Positions 12,601 to 25,800 of a stretch of DNA of 64,000 nt are shown in pieces; within the stretch, counting starts at the first letter, position 1, and the number at the start of each line of letters is the position of its first letter. Made by a program: the position numbers and the translations under genes. The notes beneath the pieces were generated by a model, which made no database searches, was not told where the DNA came from, and saw nothing but the letters and a program-made list of their open reading frames with translations. The DNA is from Cardiocondyla obscurior (lineage: Eukaryota; Arthropoda; Insecta; Hymenoptera; Formicidae). The stretch is taken from assembly GCF_019399895.1 (NCBI RefSeq), contig NC_091875.1, positions 1,426,001 through 1,490,000 of the forward strand. Reading direction: 5' to 3'.

Positions 12601-15600
12601 TCTTATAACTGCTTATTTTTGTTATCGCTACATAAAAAAAAAAAAAAAAAAGATGTTTTCGCTGACAGTATTAGTTTTTAGTTTATATCTTGGTGCATAA
12701 ATTTTGCCGTCGGACAAACTGTCAGCGTCGGTGCAGCGAGGTTACATCTTTGATTCTACCTCGAAAATTCGCTGTACGGACCGTCACTAATATCGCGACA
12801 GATCGATCGTTTCGCACGATGAATCATTCTTGTGACAGGCGGGCGAATGCCCAGTCACGTTTTAACTCCCCTACGCTATCTATCTCTTTTCCTCCTCCTT
12901 TGTGCACTGAATAATAAAAAAAGAAATCGAATTTATTACGATACCCCATGACTGGCGGTTTCAATAGGCCCGCTCCGAATACAGATTCGATTTCTACTCC
13001 CCGACGAGAATCAAACGGTTGTCTTTGTTTAATCCTGAATGACGTTTCGGCTTTATCTCGAGGTACCACGAAATCTTATTGAATCTGGTACAGTTAAATA
13101 TAAACCATTAAGAATATAAAGTTGTAACACGCGTGAAATTAACACTGTTACATTTATGAGACTTTAATTTGTCTTCGAGATGTAAAAACAAATTTTTTTT
13201 TTCAAATCAAACTGTTCCTTTTTTGCTATTAAATAATTGAAAGTTAAATTAAATAATTATTTATTAGGTTTAATATATGCGTGTGTTAATAAACTGATAA
13301 AGAACCCTTCGCTTTATGTATCAATTAGAATCGTGCGGTGAATAATAAAACTAATTAAACAAGACAAGCGTAATCGCGTTTAAATGCGCTAAAAGATCGC
13401 GTTGGTCACGATTTCTGCATCGGCGAACATTTCCATCTGTCTTGTGTCAACCAGATTTGTGTCACGTACGAAAGGACAATTGAGACAGTTGACGAATTAG
13501 GTGCTTGTAACCACTGCGAATCACTGTCGAGCGGGTCAATGAAGAAAAGCGATCGGGCATTGTTAAACCGACGCGCGTAATCTCGAAATGATAAATCGCG
13601 AAAGAAATGGAAAAAGTTGAGATTTTTCTTCCTTCAAATTTTTATACCGGTATCTATTTATTCGAAAGTTTTTTTTCATTTAAAACTCGCGTTGAAGGAT
13701 TCAAGAGCCATCTTTTAATAAACTCACTTATTCATGTGCATAAGTTGTAATTAATTTTTATCGCTCGGTAAATTGCATGCCAACGCGGATTGTTTGACAG
13801 AAACAACGTCTACGATTACCCGAGAAGAGCGAATCGAGTGGTAGTATGAGGTAACGGATTAATCTTCTCGCTCTCGGTAAACACGGGCGGTTTATTTTGT
13901 CTACGATACGGTTTCCACAGCGCGTTGCACCATTCGAATGCATATGTGGCACGTAAACTGTTGCAACAGCCGCACAACCGTGCGTATTTAATGGCGCGGC
14001 CAGTTATAATCAATATTTCAAAATATTCTAATATAATCCCGGTCAAAAAAAAAAAAAAAAAGTTATATAAAACAGTTGGTAATTATTTAATGGAATTACC
14101 TGTCGACGAGATGGGCAAGAGGTCCTCTCGCCTCGTGGAACGTGTGCGTAGCTGCGTCGGTTAGTATATGATTTCACTCCCGTTTGAGGAATGCGGCGAC
14201 AAAGCAAGTTTCACCGCTCGGTCGCCAGCCGACCATTGTTTACCCTGTTTTTTACCTCGAGCCTCGGAGCAAGTCAATACGCTGTAAAAAGATTTTTATA
14301 CTGATTATACTGGCAAATATTATTCTGAATATGATTTTAATATCCCGCGAGTTTTGACTGTTGATTTTATGGAAACACAAGATAGTACTTACTCTTGAGA
14401 TTGCTTCGTCGAATATATGCCTTTTCGAGGTTTCCTTCTCTTTTCACGTTATGGAATACTATGCTGGATTATGAACGATGACGGCAAGTTTGCTACTCGA
14501 TTCTTATCTGCAACAGACAAGTTTTTAGTAAATTCAATATTATATATGAAATATATGTATATTGTAGAAATATATTTGTACGTACTTTCCGCGTGATGAA
14601 TATTCGACGCGGATTGAGACGCGGGAGATACGCGCGTACTACGTCAGCCATCTTGTGCGGGGCAACGGCCTGATCGCGCTCGCGAGTCGCACACGCCAGT
14701 GAGAAGTTTGTCGTAGGTCGCGTAGTTGCCCGAGAGAGAGAAAAGGTGCGAGAGAGAAGAAAAGTAGGTCACTGGTGCGTCAGCTGACGCCCTGGTGACT
14801 TACTTTTATTCCAAGCTCGATTGCTGCTTGCCCTGCCATCTGTGGGTCCGTATATTGCGCGCGCGAACCAAGTACGCCACCGCGATTTCCGCAGTTACGT
14901 GTATACGCCATTCGCGTCTGCGATTAATTTTGAGCACCTTTCGCGAATGCTTTCCGCGTACGGAACAGCCGTCGAAGAAGTCGATTGTGACCGGGATGGT
15001 ATGTGCCGCGTACTTTGTTGCGGCCGCTGGGCGAAAGGAAGGAAGGAGATGGAGGTTAGGTTAAGATCACGCGCACCGCGCACCTGCTTTTTTACTTTCT
15101 TTTCCCTCAACATCCTCTGCGTCCGAATGTTATTTTGATTATATTAGATTGAATATTAATTTCAATATATCACAAATTTGTAATTGACGAATACGTTGTA
15201 GTGTTTGTTGTTTTTTACTCTTGTATTAACTGTGAAATACCGTGTATACTAAAACAAATAATTTGTTTCAGGAGGCTTAAAACACGGAAATGGCGGAGTA
15301 GGTAGCGCGAGCAGTTCTAGAAGCACCAGCCCGAGTCAACAGCAACCACCTCAGGGCGGGCTTTCGTTTATTCCACAGCCCAGGAATCAGAATACGAGTC
15401 GGCAACCAACTGCCACCACGCCAAGGTAAAAATTAATGCTTGAAAATGTATTTTCTTACACTATGATTATGCAGTTGTTAAAATCTTTTTAGATATTAAT
15501 TAGGTTTCTAATTTTATTTTAATTAGAATTTTTGTAATTAATTTACAGCCCTCGAGCATCCACAGTAGGTCGACCCAACGGAGGTTTGAGGTCACAACAA

Positions 15601-18600
15601 CAACAAGCCTTACCATACGCTGCCCCAGCACCCCAGCCAAACAAAAATTCTGTATTAGATAAGTTTAAACTATTCAATAATAAAGATAAAAATCAAGAGC
15701 GAGGAAAGACTTCGTCAGGAGTCTCAAAACGCACGTCCAGTTCTTCCGGATTTTCTTCAGCTCGATCTGAACACTCGGACAGTTCAACTTCCTTGTGCGA
15801 TCAAAGCAAAGCTCAAGCTCAGGAATCGCCGAAAAGTCGCGCGCTAAAATCAAAACTACAGTCGGCCAAACCAACAAAGCAATCCAGTCCGAAAACAGGC
15901 AGAAAGGAACAAAGCAAGGCTCAAAGTAAAATCGCACGTACAAGCAAGGGTCCGCCGAGCTCCTCGGAGAAGTTGACGACGCCTTATAATAATCCTATCG
16001 TGGAGCAAGATGTTAAATTTGCTGGTAAAACCATCGGTACAAAATTACTCAGTGACAGAAAAACGCCGACTCTTCAGGAATTTCAAGTGAAGCAGCCGAT
16101 AGTAGTGCAGCCTCCGAAACCGAATCCTTCCGCCCTGACGCCGCCTAAACAAATCAATCTTCAGGATACTAAAAACGTGAACTTAAGGAACGAGCTTCCG
16201 ACGACGAAACTTTCACCAAGACCCAAGATGGAGCTTCCGGGCAAGATACCAGATTCAAGAATTTATTTGCAAAGTTTGAAACCACCACCAAATGGTCTGA
16301 ATAAAGACTTTATGATGCAGAAAACTATTCTGGCAAACACCAATGGCATAATCAAGCCTTCCGAACCGGAAGATCCGCTTGTTCATGAAAATGATACTTT
16401 CAATCGTACTCTAAGTATGAATCAAGCAAACTTATCAGATGGCAAGGATCTTACAACGAAGCAAAAAGAGCCAGAGGTTTTAGGCGTTAATCACGAACAG
16501 CAATCGGAGTTGGAAAGCTTTAACTTATCATCGAAAACTACATTAAATCAAGAGAAAGTTGTTTGCGACGAAGAAATAGAATCTCCCGATGTTTTCAACG
16601 ATAAACAAAGTTCTGTTACGACTAATCGCGTGGAATCAGCAGCTGGCGAGAAGCTGACTATTACGGAAGAAGAAGTCACAAGTGCACCAGCGCAAAGCAA
16701 TTTGAATTTTGGATCAAGTAAACCGTTAGCAGGTTCGAATAGTCCTCTTCACGGTCCGAACCCGGCCGGACTCAGTCCGGGTTCTAGCATTCCGAAACCC
16801 ACTGCTCTTGTAAAAGGCACGTCGAAACCGTCGAAAGAAAATGGGACAATCAGCGGAGTGCCAACGCCGACAAAACCGAAGAGCGGCGATACTCTTCATC
16901 GCAAACTCGATCCTAATACAGTGGCAATGGTGTCACCGATGCCAAGTATTTCGGATCTTATGTCCGAAAGCTCGCACAGCAATTCTAACAGCACTGGCCA
17001 GAGCAATTCGAGCGACAGTAGTGTGATTTATAGGCCAAGCAGCGAAAGCGGCAGCGAGATCAAAACGATTCCTAACCGGAAGATTGACACCACGTTTGAA
17101 CAAATGGAAAAGGTAAATTAAAACTTGATTGTAATTTTATTATTCATATAATACGAGATATTACTAAGTACACGCACACGCGCGCAAGTTATGTCTAGTT
17201 TTATATAAAAATTAAAATAGAAATTTATTATTTTCTTTTACATGTTCTTTGTATTTATTTTATTTTATTTGTTTAAGGTGCTGTCAGAGAGCTCAACGTG
17301 CGGTGGTGCTCTGGCAGACGATGAGGCTGAGATGACTGTGAAACCTATGCAACCTCTCCTGCGTGGGTACACCCCCGGGGCCCGAGGTTTGCAGACTTTG
17401 CCGAGTCGCGCTACGACCCGACAGTACACCGTCCTGCATTCATCGTCGCATCATCATGTTGGTGGTCACCACGACTACGCCGACGTAGACGCCGCTTCCG
17501 GTTACCTGAGCGACGGCGAAGTGCTACGCGGAGGCGGCATGAGCGTTGGCAGCAGAACCCTTTCGGATTTGTGCGACGGATACATGTCTGAAGGCGGTGC
17601 ATCTCTATACGCTCGCAGGATAAATCCTTCCTACGGTCACGAGCACGACAGGTAAGTTCTCGTAACTCTCTAATTTTTTTTAAGATTTAAGATAAAAAAT
17701 TCTTTCACGAATTTATAATATATATATTAATATATATATATATTAATAGTACATTGTATTATAATATAATAATATTAATATAACAAGAAAAACATAAAAC
17801 AACACATAAAAGCGATGAAACTAGCTTGCTTTTTAACTTCCATATACATTGTATAACAAATCATTATTAACGAAATGTCATGAAGTCAATGATAAATCAA
17901 GTTGTCGCAAGAAAGACATTTGAAAAGCTTTATCGAGATTAAACTTTGCATATATCGTTCCATTCGCGACACGCGCGAGGCGTCGCGAAAGTTTGCCGGA
18001 TTGCTGGCCGGATGGATCATTTTTTATCGAATGAAATATAGATGAAGAAAGTGCGAAAATATACGACGTTTGCTCGCGCTAGAGAGCGACGATAAATTAG
18101 CGCCGCGTGGGCGACGCCGAGCGTACGCCGAGTATTGATCAAGAAAGCTGGAGTCTAAGCCTCTCGCGAGCTTTTCGGTGAAAAGCCCCGTCACCCTCGC
18201 GGAGTCTTAAATCTTCTATCTTCGATGCGTTATATTAATCTTTATTAAAATTATTTCTCAAATAAAAAATCATTCATCATCCTGCGCCAACGAAAACAGT
18301 TTCTTTCGCGACAGAATTAATTTTTAAATTGTTGAAAATCAAGAATTTCTCGTACAGAAATTTTTTTTTTTTTTATTAATCTTTTGTTTTACTAAAAAAT
18401 TTTATACGGTTAAAAGTTACGAGCTTCACACTTTCCGAGTGTATTTAGCATAGAAACACTGTCTATTTTAGACAACGCTTAAACGTTGTCCGGCACACAA
18501 AGTAAATTCACGTCGTGACTCGTTCATTACGTTTCGCCACGCCCGTGCCGTTCTCTTCGTGTTTGCAACAAAATACTCACGACCAACTAAAAGAGAGAAA

Positions 18601-21600
18601 AAGAAAGAGAGAGAGAGAGAGAAAGCTTTATTATTAGCAAAGCTCTAGCCTGCGTGCATTCAAATTAAGATTTCGAATAGCATGTCGTATTCATTAGAGA
18701 AACGCGATGAAATGTAGGTATTCCTCATTCCTCTTGAAATGCAGTTTTTCTTTTATTGATCACATGCACATTTTTTTTTAATTTTTCGTACCTTAGAAAC
18801 TGTAAGCGCATCTGTGGCGGTGACTAATACTCGAATCAAATCTGAATATTGAATTTACATCGTCATTGCATTTCGGGTTTTTGTAGAAAAAAAAAAAGAA
18901 AAAGAAAGAAAGAAACTTAATTATTCACTGACTTTTCAAATATTTGAAGTAAACTAAAAACTTATTTTTTATTTAAGTTATATTTTATTTAATAAGAAAA
19001 GAAAATTTATTCTCGGCGGTCTATTCGCACTATTTGCACAAATTCACGCGAATAGAGAGAATGAGTCACACGAGGAAGATATGACTTGTCCCGCAGTCCA
19101 ATTATGGGACTTTAATTAGACAAAATTCACGAAGCTAATTCCGGAGACGTTTCCAATTACTCGCCGTATCACGAACCGCTTTTATTGCGGATCGAATTAA
19201 AGCATAGTCGGTCACTTCATTTAATCCGCATGACGATTTTCTCTGTAAATATTCGAGATCTCGTCCCGTCACCAAAGTTGAGTCCTGCGTCGTGTAAAAA
19301 AAAAAAAAAAAAAATGTGCATTTCGGTCTTAAATAGAATTAATTTAATCTTGTTCCGGTCAACATCGTACCTTGAATTGCATTAAAGTTGTACAAACGAA
19401 GGGAACACCCTCGCATGTGTTTCCTCGTTAGCAAGCTTGACTTCCAAACGTCCCACATATCCAGTAATTAAGAAAAACTTTTATTCGGGTAGTGTTACCT
19501 GCATACAAAGTGTTGTTTGCCATGATACGTTTCGAAAATGCGCCTAAGGATACGGCAGACCTTCCCTCCCTTAACTCACTTCGACATAATCGAGCCTGCG
19601 GCGCGTATCATCCGCTTGAAACCTGACGCGCTTTTCAGAAATTCAATATACTCAGCCGTTAGACCCTTCCACGACCCTCATCACCATCATCGAGGACTAC
19701 CCCGTAGAATCTGCAACAAAGACGTCCAGCATATTCCGACGATTATCGCACGATTATCGTCTTGCGCGCAAAGCAATCTCTTCTCGCCGTAGTCGACCCT
19801 GTCGACATAAATTACAAATGAAAAAAAAAGAAAAAAAAAGAAAAAGAAAAGACGCACACACAAAAGAGTCAAATATGCTATTTTATATTATTATTCAGAC
19901 AACGGTCTGAATAAGAGTGGAACTTTTATCGGAATATCTTGTTTGCAATAAATTACTCGATATTACATAAAACAGAATGAAAATCGGCAACCATTTGCGC
20001 CGAGTTTATTCATTAATATCGCAGTCATTTGCTGGATTATTTTAATATTATTTTAATTAGCGATATGCATGTTGTATCCGATAGTAAAAAATATTAATTT
20101 CTGACGGCATATTGTCCTTTCAATTTTTGTAATTTACATAAAATGAATTAATTAGACCCTTCTTTTCTACTTTTTTTCTTTTTTAATCATAAAAATAAGT
20201 ATCGTTCGTACCGATATCAGTCCACTCCTCGTTGGTAACTTTCGGTTGTGCCATTTGATGCTGAGCACACACGCTTCCTATTTAGCGCGTGATATATTCT
20301 CGGAGGCGCGCGGCACGAGCAGAACGATACGGCGAAGGGAATGCCGCGTTACATATAGCGCATGCAAAAAGATAAGCGCCTTTGTTCTGCTCTGACAGCA
20401 GCCTCCCAGCATTGTCCTGCGGCTCCTTCTCGCGCCGTAGAAGCCGATCGCGGCGTGACGCGTGCCTTTTCCTCGCCTTCGTGTATTTCGACGACGAGAT
20501 GACGATGCGGGGTATCATTCTGGTGCATCTCATTGAACACGCGCCGGATCTCCCTCGGGAACAGTCTTACAAACAGTGAGATAAACATTGAAGTAATAAA
20601 AAAAAAAATATATTATAAAGAAATTACAACGTTTAATATTAAAACATTGAATAACAAAATTAATAGGCAATAATACCAAAAGTGCTTAATATCAAATAAT
20701 TATCTGAAGAGTCTGAAATTATCGAGGTTCATTAAATATAAATATAAAATTAATTCTCTGAGAACTCGATTTATTTTTTATGTTCAAAAAATACGAGTGT
20801 GTGGAAAAATGTATCGAACAGAATGTTCTCTCTCTGAATTAAAAAAAAAAATAAATAAATAAATAAAAATTTTTTTATTGTTTCCGACAAAAATTCAGGG
20901 GTAATTACAGACTCTAAAGACGCTTCGCGGAACGCAAGATCCATTCATCTGCACGAACCGTGGCGGAGATGGACGACGTTTACTCGTGTCCGCCGCGACG
21001 CTTGCGTGGACGCCGTGACGTCACGGCGATCGATCCGACGTCGCCGAGCGGTGGTGCGATCTGCCGGTGTCGGGGCGCGTTATTTCTAGGGGCGGTTCGA
21101 GGGGTTGTCTCGCGGCGGGGTTGCTTTCCCAACGACGGCGGCAAGAGAGTACGTTCTGAACCGCCGAGGGTGGGGGAGTGTCGTTCTCGTCGCCAACGTA
21201 CGAAGACGCGTAAAGTTTATTTCGTGCCGGCGAATATTCTTCGCTCGAGCTAACTCGTTCGCGGATAAAATCGCGCGGAGTCTCTCTTTCTTTTTTCGAT
21301 TTCCTCGATGTGAAAGTGCTCTGAGCAGCCGAGGGTGGGAAACCCGGAAGAGAGGGTGCCCGGAATCTGGTGGAAGAAACGCGGCGGGTCGTGCTGAACG
21401 GTAATCTCGTGTTCCTGTTTGTACGAAGCTTTTCTGCCGGCTCGCCGAAACGGGTATTAATACTGGGTGTGGAAGATGGAGAAGTTAGGACGCGAGGAAA
21501 AAAAAAAAAAAAATCTCGAAACGAAATGCGATTTCAACGTGCCACTTTAGGCGGCGGGGAAATAAACCGAAAATGTTTTCTCAAACAACAATATCTCGGT

Positions 21601-22803
21601 TTTGTATTTGCGAGAAGTGGGAGATGCAACTTTTTAAACGAAATATTTATCTACGCGATAAACTTGAAAATTCGTTGCATTGCATTTATCGAAAGTTTCT
21701 CTCGAGATACCTTGTCTCATTCTTGCGACAGTTACTTTTCCAAAGATTATTTAAATGTCGGCTACAAACTTTGCGATAGTTGTAGAATTTGTACGAGGTT
21801 TTCTGTAACAACTTCTCCGTCGTTCTAGCTCGATTCGTCTCTGTTTCGGCTTTTGTTGCGACGTATAAAAGAATATTTTGAATACAAGGATCTTCGTTCG
21901 TTCGCTAGTAGCTTTACCTTGACCTCAACAAAGAACCATCTTTCTTTTTTTATTAGTTTATTTAATTTACATCCTTTTCCTACCCCTCTTCTCTTCAACG
22001 ACAAATTAAATTAAACGCGAGCACAACGTTTATGATTGGCATCCTCAGAGAGCCGGAATTTCATTTCTCGCGGTCATAAATGACTTTTGCTAGGCTTCCT
22101 TTTCTTAAATTTCTTCCGTGTTCTTGTCGGCAACTTCTTAATTATTGACGCTAATTGTCCTCGTAATCAAGAAGTTCCGTAAGTAACGAGTTCTAGAAAT
22201 GACGTCTAAAGTTTTTTCTTACGGTTGAAATTTCCTGCAAGAACAGAGTTATCGTATGTGCACTCTGAAAGTTATTGTTTCAATTTCATCTCGGGTCAGA
22301 GGCTTTCTGCAAATATTTAATCCGCACAAAGTCATCGGCAAACCCCGTCGATCGTGAAAATAGTAATTTGGAAAGAAAGCAGTTCGGAAGTTGATGCGAT
22401 AGAAGAAAAATTAGTCTGCCAAGTCCACCGTCGAGAAGAAAAATCTCACAATTTTTTTAGAGTTAAAATAAAAAAAATTTTTTTCTTTTCTTTTTTGTTA
22501 TCGGATATTAATTCCTTCTCTTGTTTTTTGGATTTCTTTTTTCTTTTTTTTTATACGCACTTGTTAAAATTTTATTTCGTCCTTTTTTTTTTCCTCCCGA
22601 GATGTTCGTGAATCAGGTTGACCTCTGACTTCATGTCAGGATTAAGCACGTTTTTTTTTATGAGAAGCATTAACCCCCGACTGGCCACTGTAAGGGTAGT
22701 TAAAATAACGACCTCAACCTAAAAAGGCACGTGCAAGATAAATTTTTAGAGCTTGCTATAAAATCATGCGAGAGTTTCGTCGTGTTTATTATTTCTAAGT
22801 ATA

Positions 22804-22834
<31 letters not shown>

Positions 22835-25800
22835 ATTTTCGGCGCGATTGTAAGCCGGTAATTATAACTATTTTCTGAGAAATACGAGGGTTCTTATAGA
22901 TACTCCAATTTCGTGTATCCGGCTAAACGATGAAAAATTAACAGAATTTATTTTTTTAAAAAAAACTAAAATGTATATTACGTACATATATGTTAAAAAG
23001 AAAAAATTACAAATGCAACATTTCTCGTACAAATCCATGTCTTTGTCATATATTTATAACATATTGTAGTTGGGATTAAATCTTGTTTTAGTATTCTACA
23101 ATCGTAGTGCGCAAACATTGTTGAGTCATTCGAACATCACACATACGTGCACTTTTATACAAATAAAGGACTCGTGATATTTTTTGCCATAAAACAGCAT
23201 CGCGCGAAAAAGAAAAAAAAACGCGATACAAACAAATGCGCGAAAAATATCCAGGGGCAATTTCTCGCGTGTCACACAAGAGCAATAGAATCCTTCTCTC
23301 GGGTGTAGGATTAATAATTATTGCCGTGAATCACTCGTACAGATGACGCGCATCGTCTCCGTGACAATATGTGGACAACACATGAAAAAAAAAAAAATGT
23401 ACATGCCTCGCGTATCGTAAGTTCGAATCTGAATAAAACTGACATATTTGCTCCATGTCATTGCCCGTGTATTTTTTTGTCGTGTTTTTTTACGCCAAAT
23501 CAAACGTTGCTGTTTTAAACAAGTTTTACAATACTTGATTTTTTCTATAAAAAAAAAAAAAACTATTAATAGATAATACAGGTTTTTACATTTTCTATGA
23601 AATTGTTTATAAAATATAATTACTTATTTAATTCGTTTTTCTTTTGTCGCGTTATAATAATGAAATTGTGGTAATGTTCCAAATACATTTGTCACATTAC
23701 GTAAATGAATCCTTATTTTCTGCAATGTAGGGATAATAATATCGGGATAACAAAAAAAAAAAAGTCTGCGCGGAAAATAGAGAAACAAGACATTCTCACC
23801 GCGACGGAAGAACCTATTTAAAACAGCCATTGAATAATTTTCTATTCCAGTAATGGACCGGTTAATTAGAGAGAAAGGAAGAAAGAACTTTTTTTTATTT
23901 ATAAAGAAATTAAGTTTTACTTCGTTATACGATTAAACCAGCGTGTCGCAGTCTGCTTAATAAATACAGCGATGTGGTAAAGATAAGTCAACGTGAACGT
24001 CCTACGGAAAGGAATTGTTTCAAAAGATTGCAGAGAGATCTAAATACCCTAAATCTTTCAAGTATTTATTCTACGATATACGCCGTGAACATACGTTGAA
24101 AAACACCGTAGATATAAGCGAAATGAAATGTTATTGCGTTACGTGATAACAGTATTGTTACTTTTTGAATAACAATAACTTAATTTACACCGGGTGTTGC
24201 AGGTACGTGGGTGGCTCGCGGCGAGAGCTGTCGGGGGTGAAGGAACTGGTGACCTCGAGGCGGGTGCAGAAGAATCGGCCGTCGGGGATCGCGAGGTCGG
24301 ATGGCGGGTGCATCGGGGGCGTCAGTCCTGGAAGCAGTGGCGGTGGCGGCGGCGGCGTCGGCGGCGGCGGCGTCGGCATCGTCGGCGTCGTCGCCGGCGG
24401 TCTTCTAGGCGGCTGCAGCGGCGGGAACGACGCCTTGGCGGAGCTCACGATCGAGGAGCTGGCTTCCATTCCCGCCGGAAATCACACCTCCGCCAATCAC
24501 ACGGGACATCCCTCTCATCACAAGGTCAGCGAACTCGCGAATTCGGAATCGATAGCGCGCGGTTTAAGTATCGAGACGCGGAGGGGTGGCAGGAAAACGT
24601 GCGACTGGGGCGTTCGGAAATAACCTCTATTAATTCTTATTTTCCAATTATCCGAGTCACCTCTCGCCGACTAATTATCGTCGGTGTCGTTTGCTTATTA
24701 ATATCTCTCCGCCGAGCGGAAGCGCGAAATCCTGTTTCCAAGAGTCTTTCTTATCGACGGGAAAAGAAAAAAAAATTTATATCAATTTTATTTCTTAATT
24801 TTACAGGTTTCTGATTTTTATTTCTATTTTATTTTACGAGTTTCGATATTCAATGTCGTTGACTTTGATTGACCATATATTAGATGATAGGACTAATGCT
24901 GACAGTTGTCAGGTATATGCTCGATAATTATTGATACCATTAATATGATAATTGGCAGGTACAGGCTTGTACTCAACACGTTTGTGTTTATTCGTGATTG
25001 AAAGTAGATTAATTATATAGCGATATTGACATCACGATAGTACATTATTCAGAATTATCTAACACTAAAATAATATAAAAAAAAAAATCTCAATTCGATT
25101 TAATTAAAATTTAAAATTCTCTGGGAGGGCATTTAAACTTTGATGAAATGCAAAATCTTTTAGGTAAGATAAAAGATTTTTATTTAAAGCCTTTTCGTGA
25201 TATGTTAATTATTTTATTTGACCATGAAGTCACTTGGAGACAGTTTAACTTTTTTTGACAATATTTTTGATCGATATCAAAGTTCTCTTTAATTAACGCT
25301 CAAATGGGTGTACAAGGACAAGAACTGGGGTGTGCATAGGCGTTTATTTCGCAAGCCTACACAGAACAATCGAGTCACAAAGCGTGGAGCATGTGTGCAC
25401 GTCAGCTGTTGCATCGTGCAGCTGTCGTGTACTGGGTGTCCCAGTATCGAAAGAATAATTTTTTTTTATTCGCGGGTCACTGCAAATTGCTATTTTTAAC
25501 GTTGCTTTTACGTTTCTCCAATCTATTATTGTCGCATGTAGTTTTTTTTTCCTTGAGCTAGTCTAATTTTATAATTTGAAATTAGTGATCTAGAATTAAT
25601 AGCAGAAAAGATACGTGAACATGAAGCAAATACAGAAAAAAAAATAGAGGGGAAAACAAGACAGGCTTTCTCGGTAAATAAGAAAGAATAATACCCCATA
25701 GTGTTATTTGCGTCGATTTCTGAAGAGCATTGCTACATTTCTTGATTTTCTTATAAGATTATTTTAAAAGTTCTCTCACGTCAGTACTTGTCGACATTGT

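Larger units (their letters stand above)
670..15271 (+). other. sick: 14.6-kb sick intron
   Basis: Long intron with no convincing coding exon apart from the candidate at 14947. It alternates AT-rich stretches with pyrimidine-rich (6450-6860), purine-rich (4060-4280, 7300-7400) and CpG-rich segments (9760-10330, 14575-15060). Many T or A runs of 10-22 bases occur. No protein-like frame, tRNA or transposon end was recognised. Confidence 0.75.
17652..24202 (+). other. sick: 6.6-kb sick intron
   Basis: Begins with an AT microsatellite (17711-17747), passes CpG-rich blocks at 20280-20560 and 20941-21560, and ends with CGGGTGTTGCAG. A T26 run lies at 22804-22829. Apart from the possible exon in the CpG island I see no coding signal. 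Confidence 0.75.

Noticed and set aside
23420..23440. GTTCGAATC resembling a tRNA B box
   Set aside because: No A box, anticodon stem or acceptor stem could be paired around it.
24194..24814. 206-codon frame overlapping exon 24203 in another frame
   Set aside because: Arg-rich shadow of the GGC/GTC repeat; only the Gly/Val frame fits both neighbouring exon phases.
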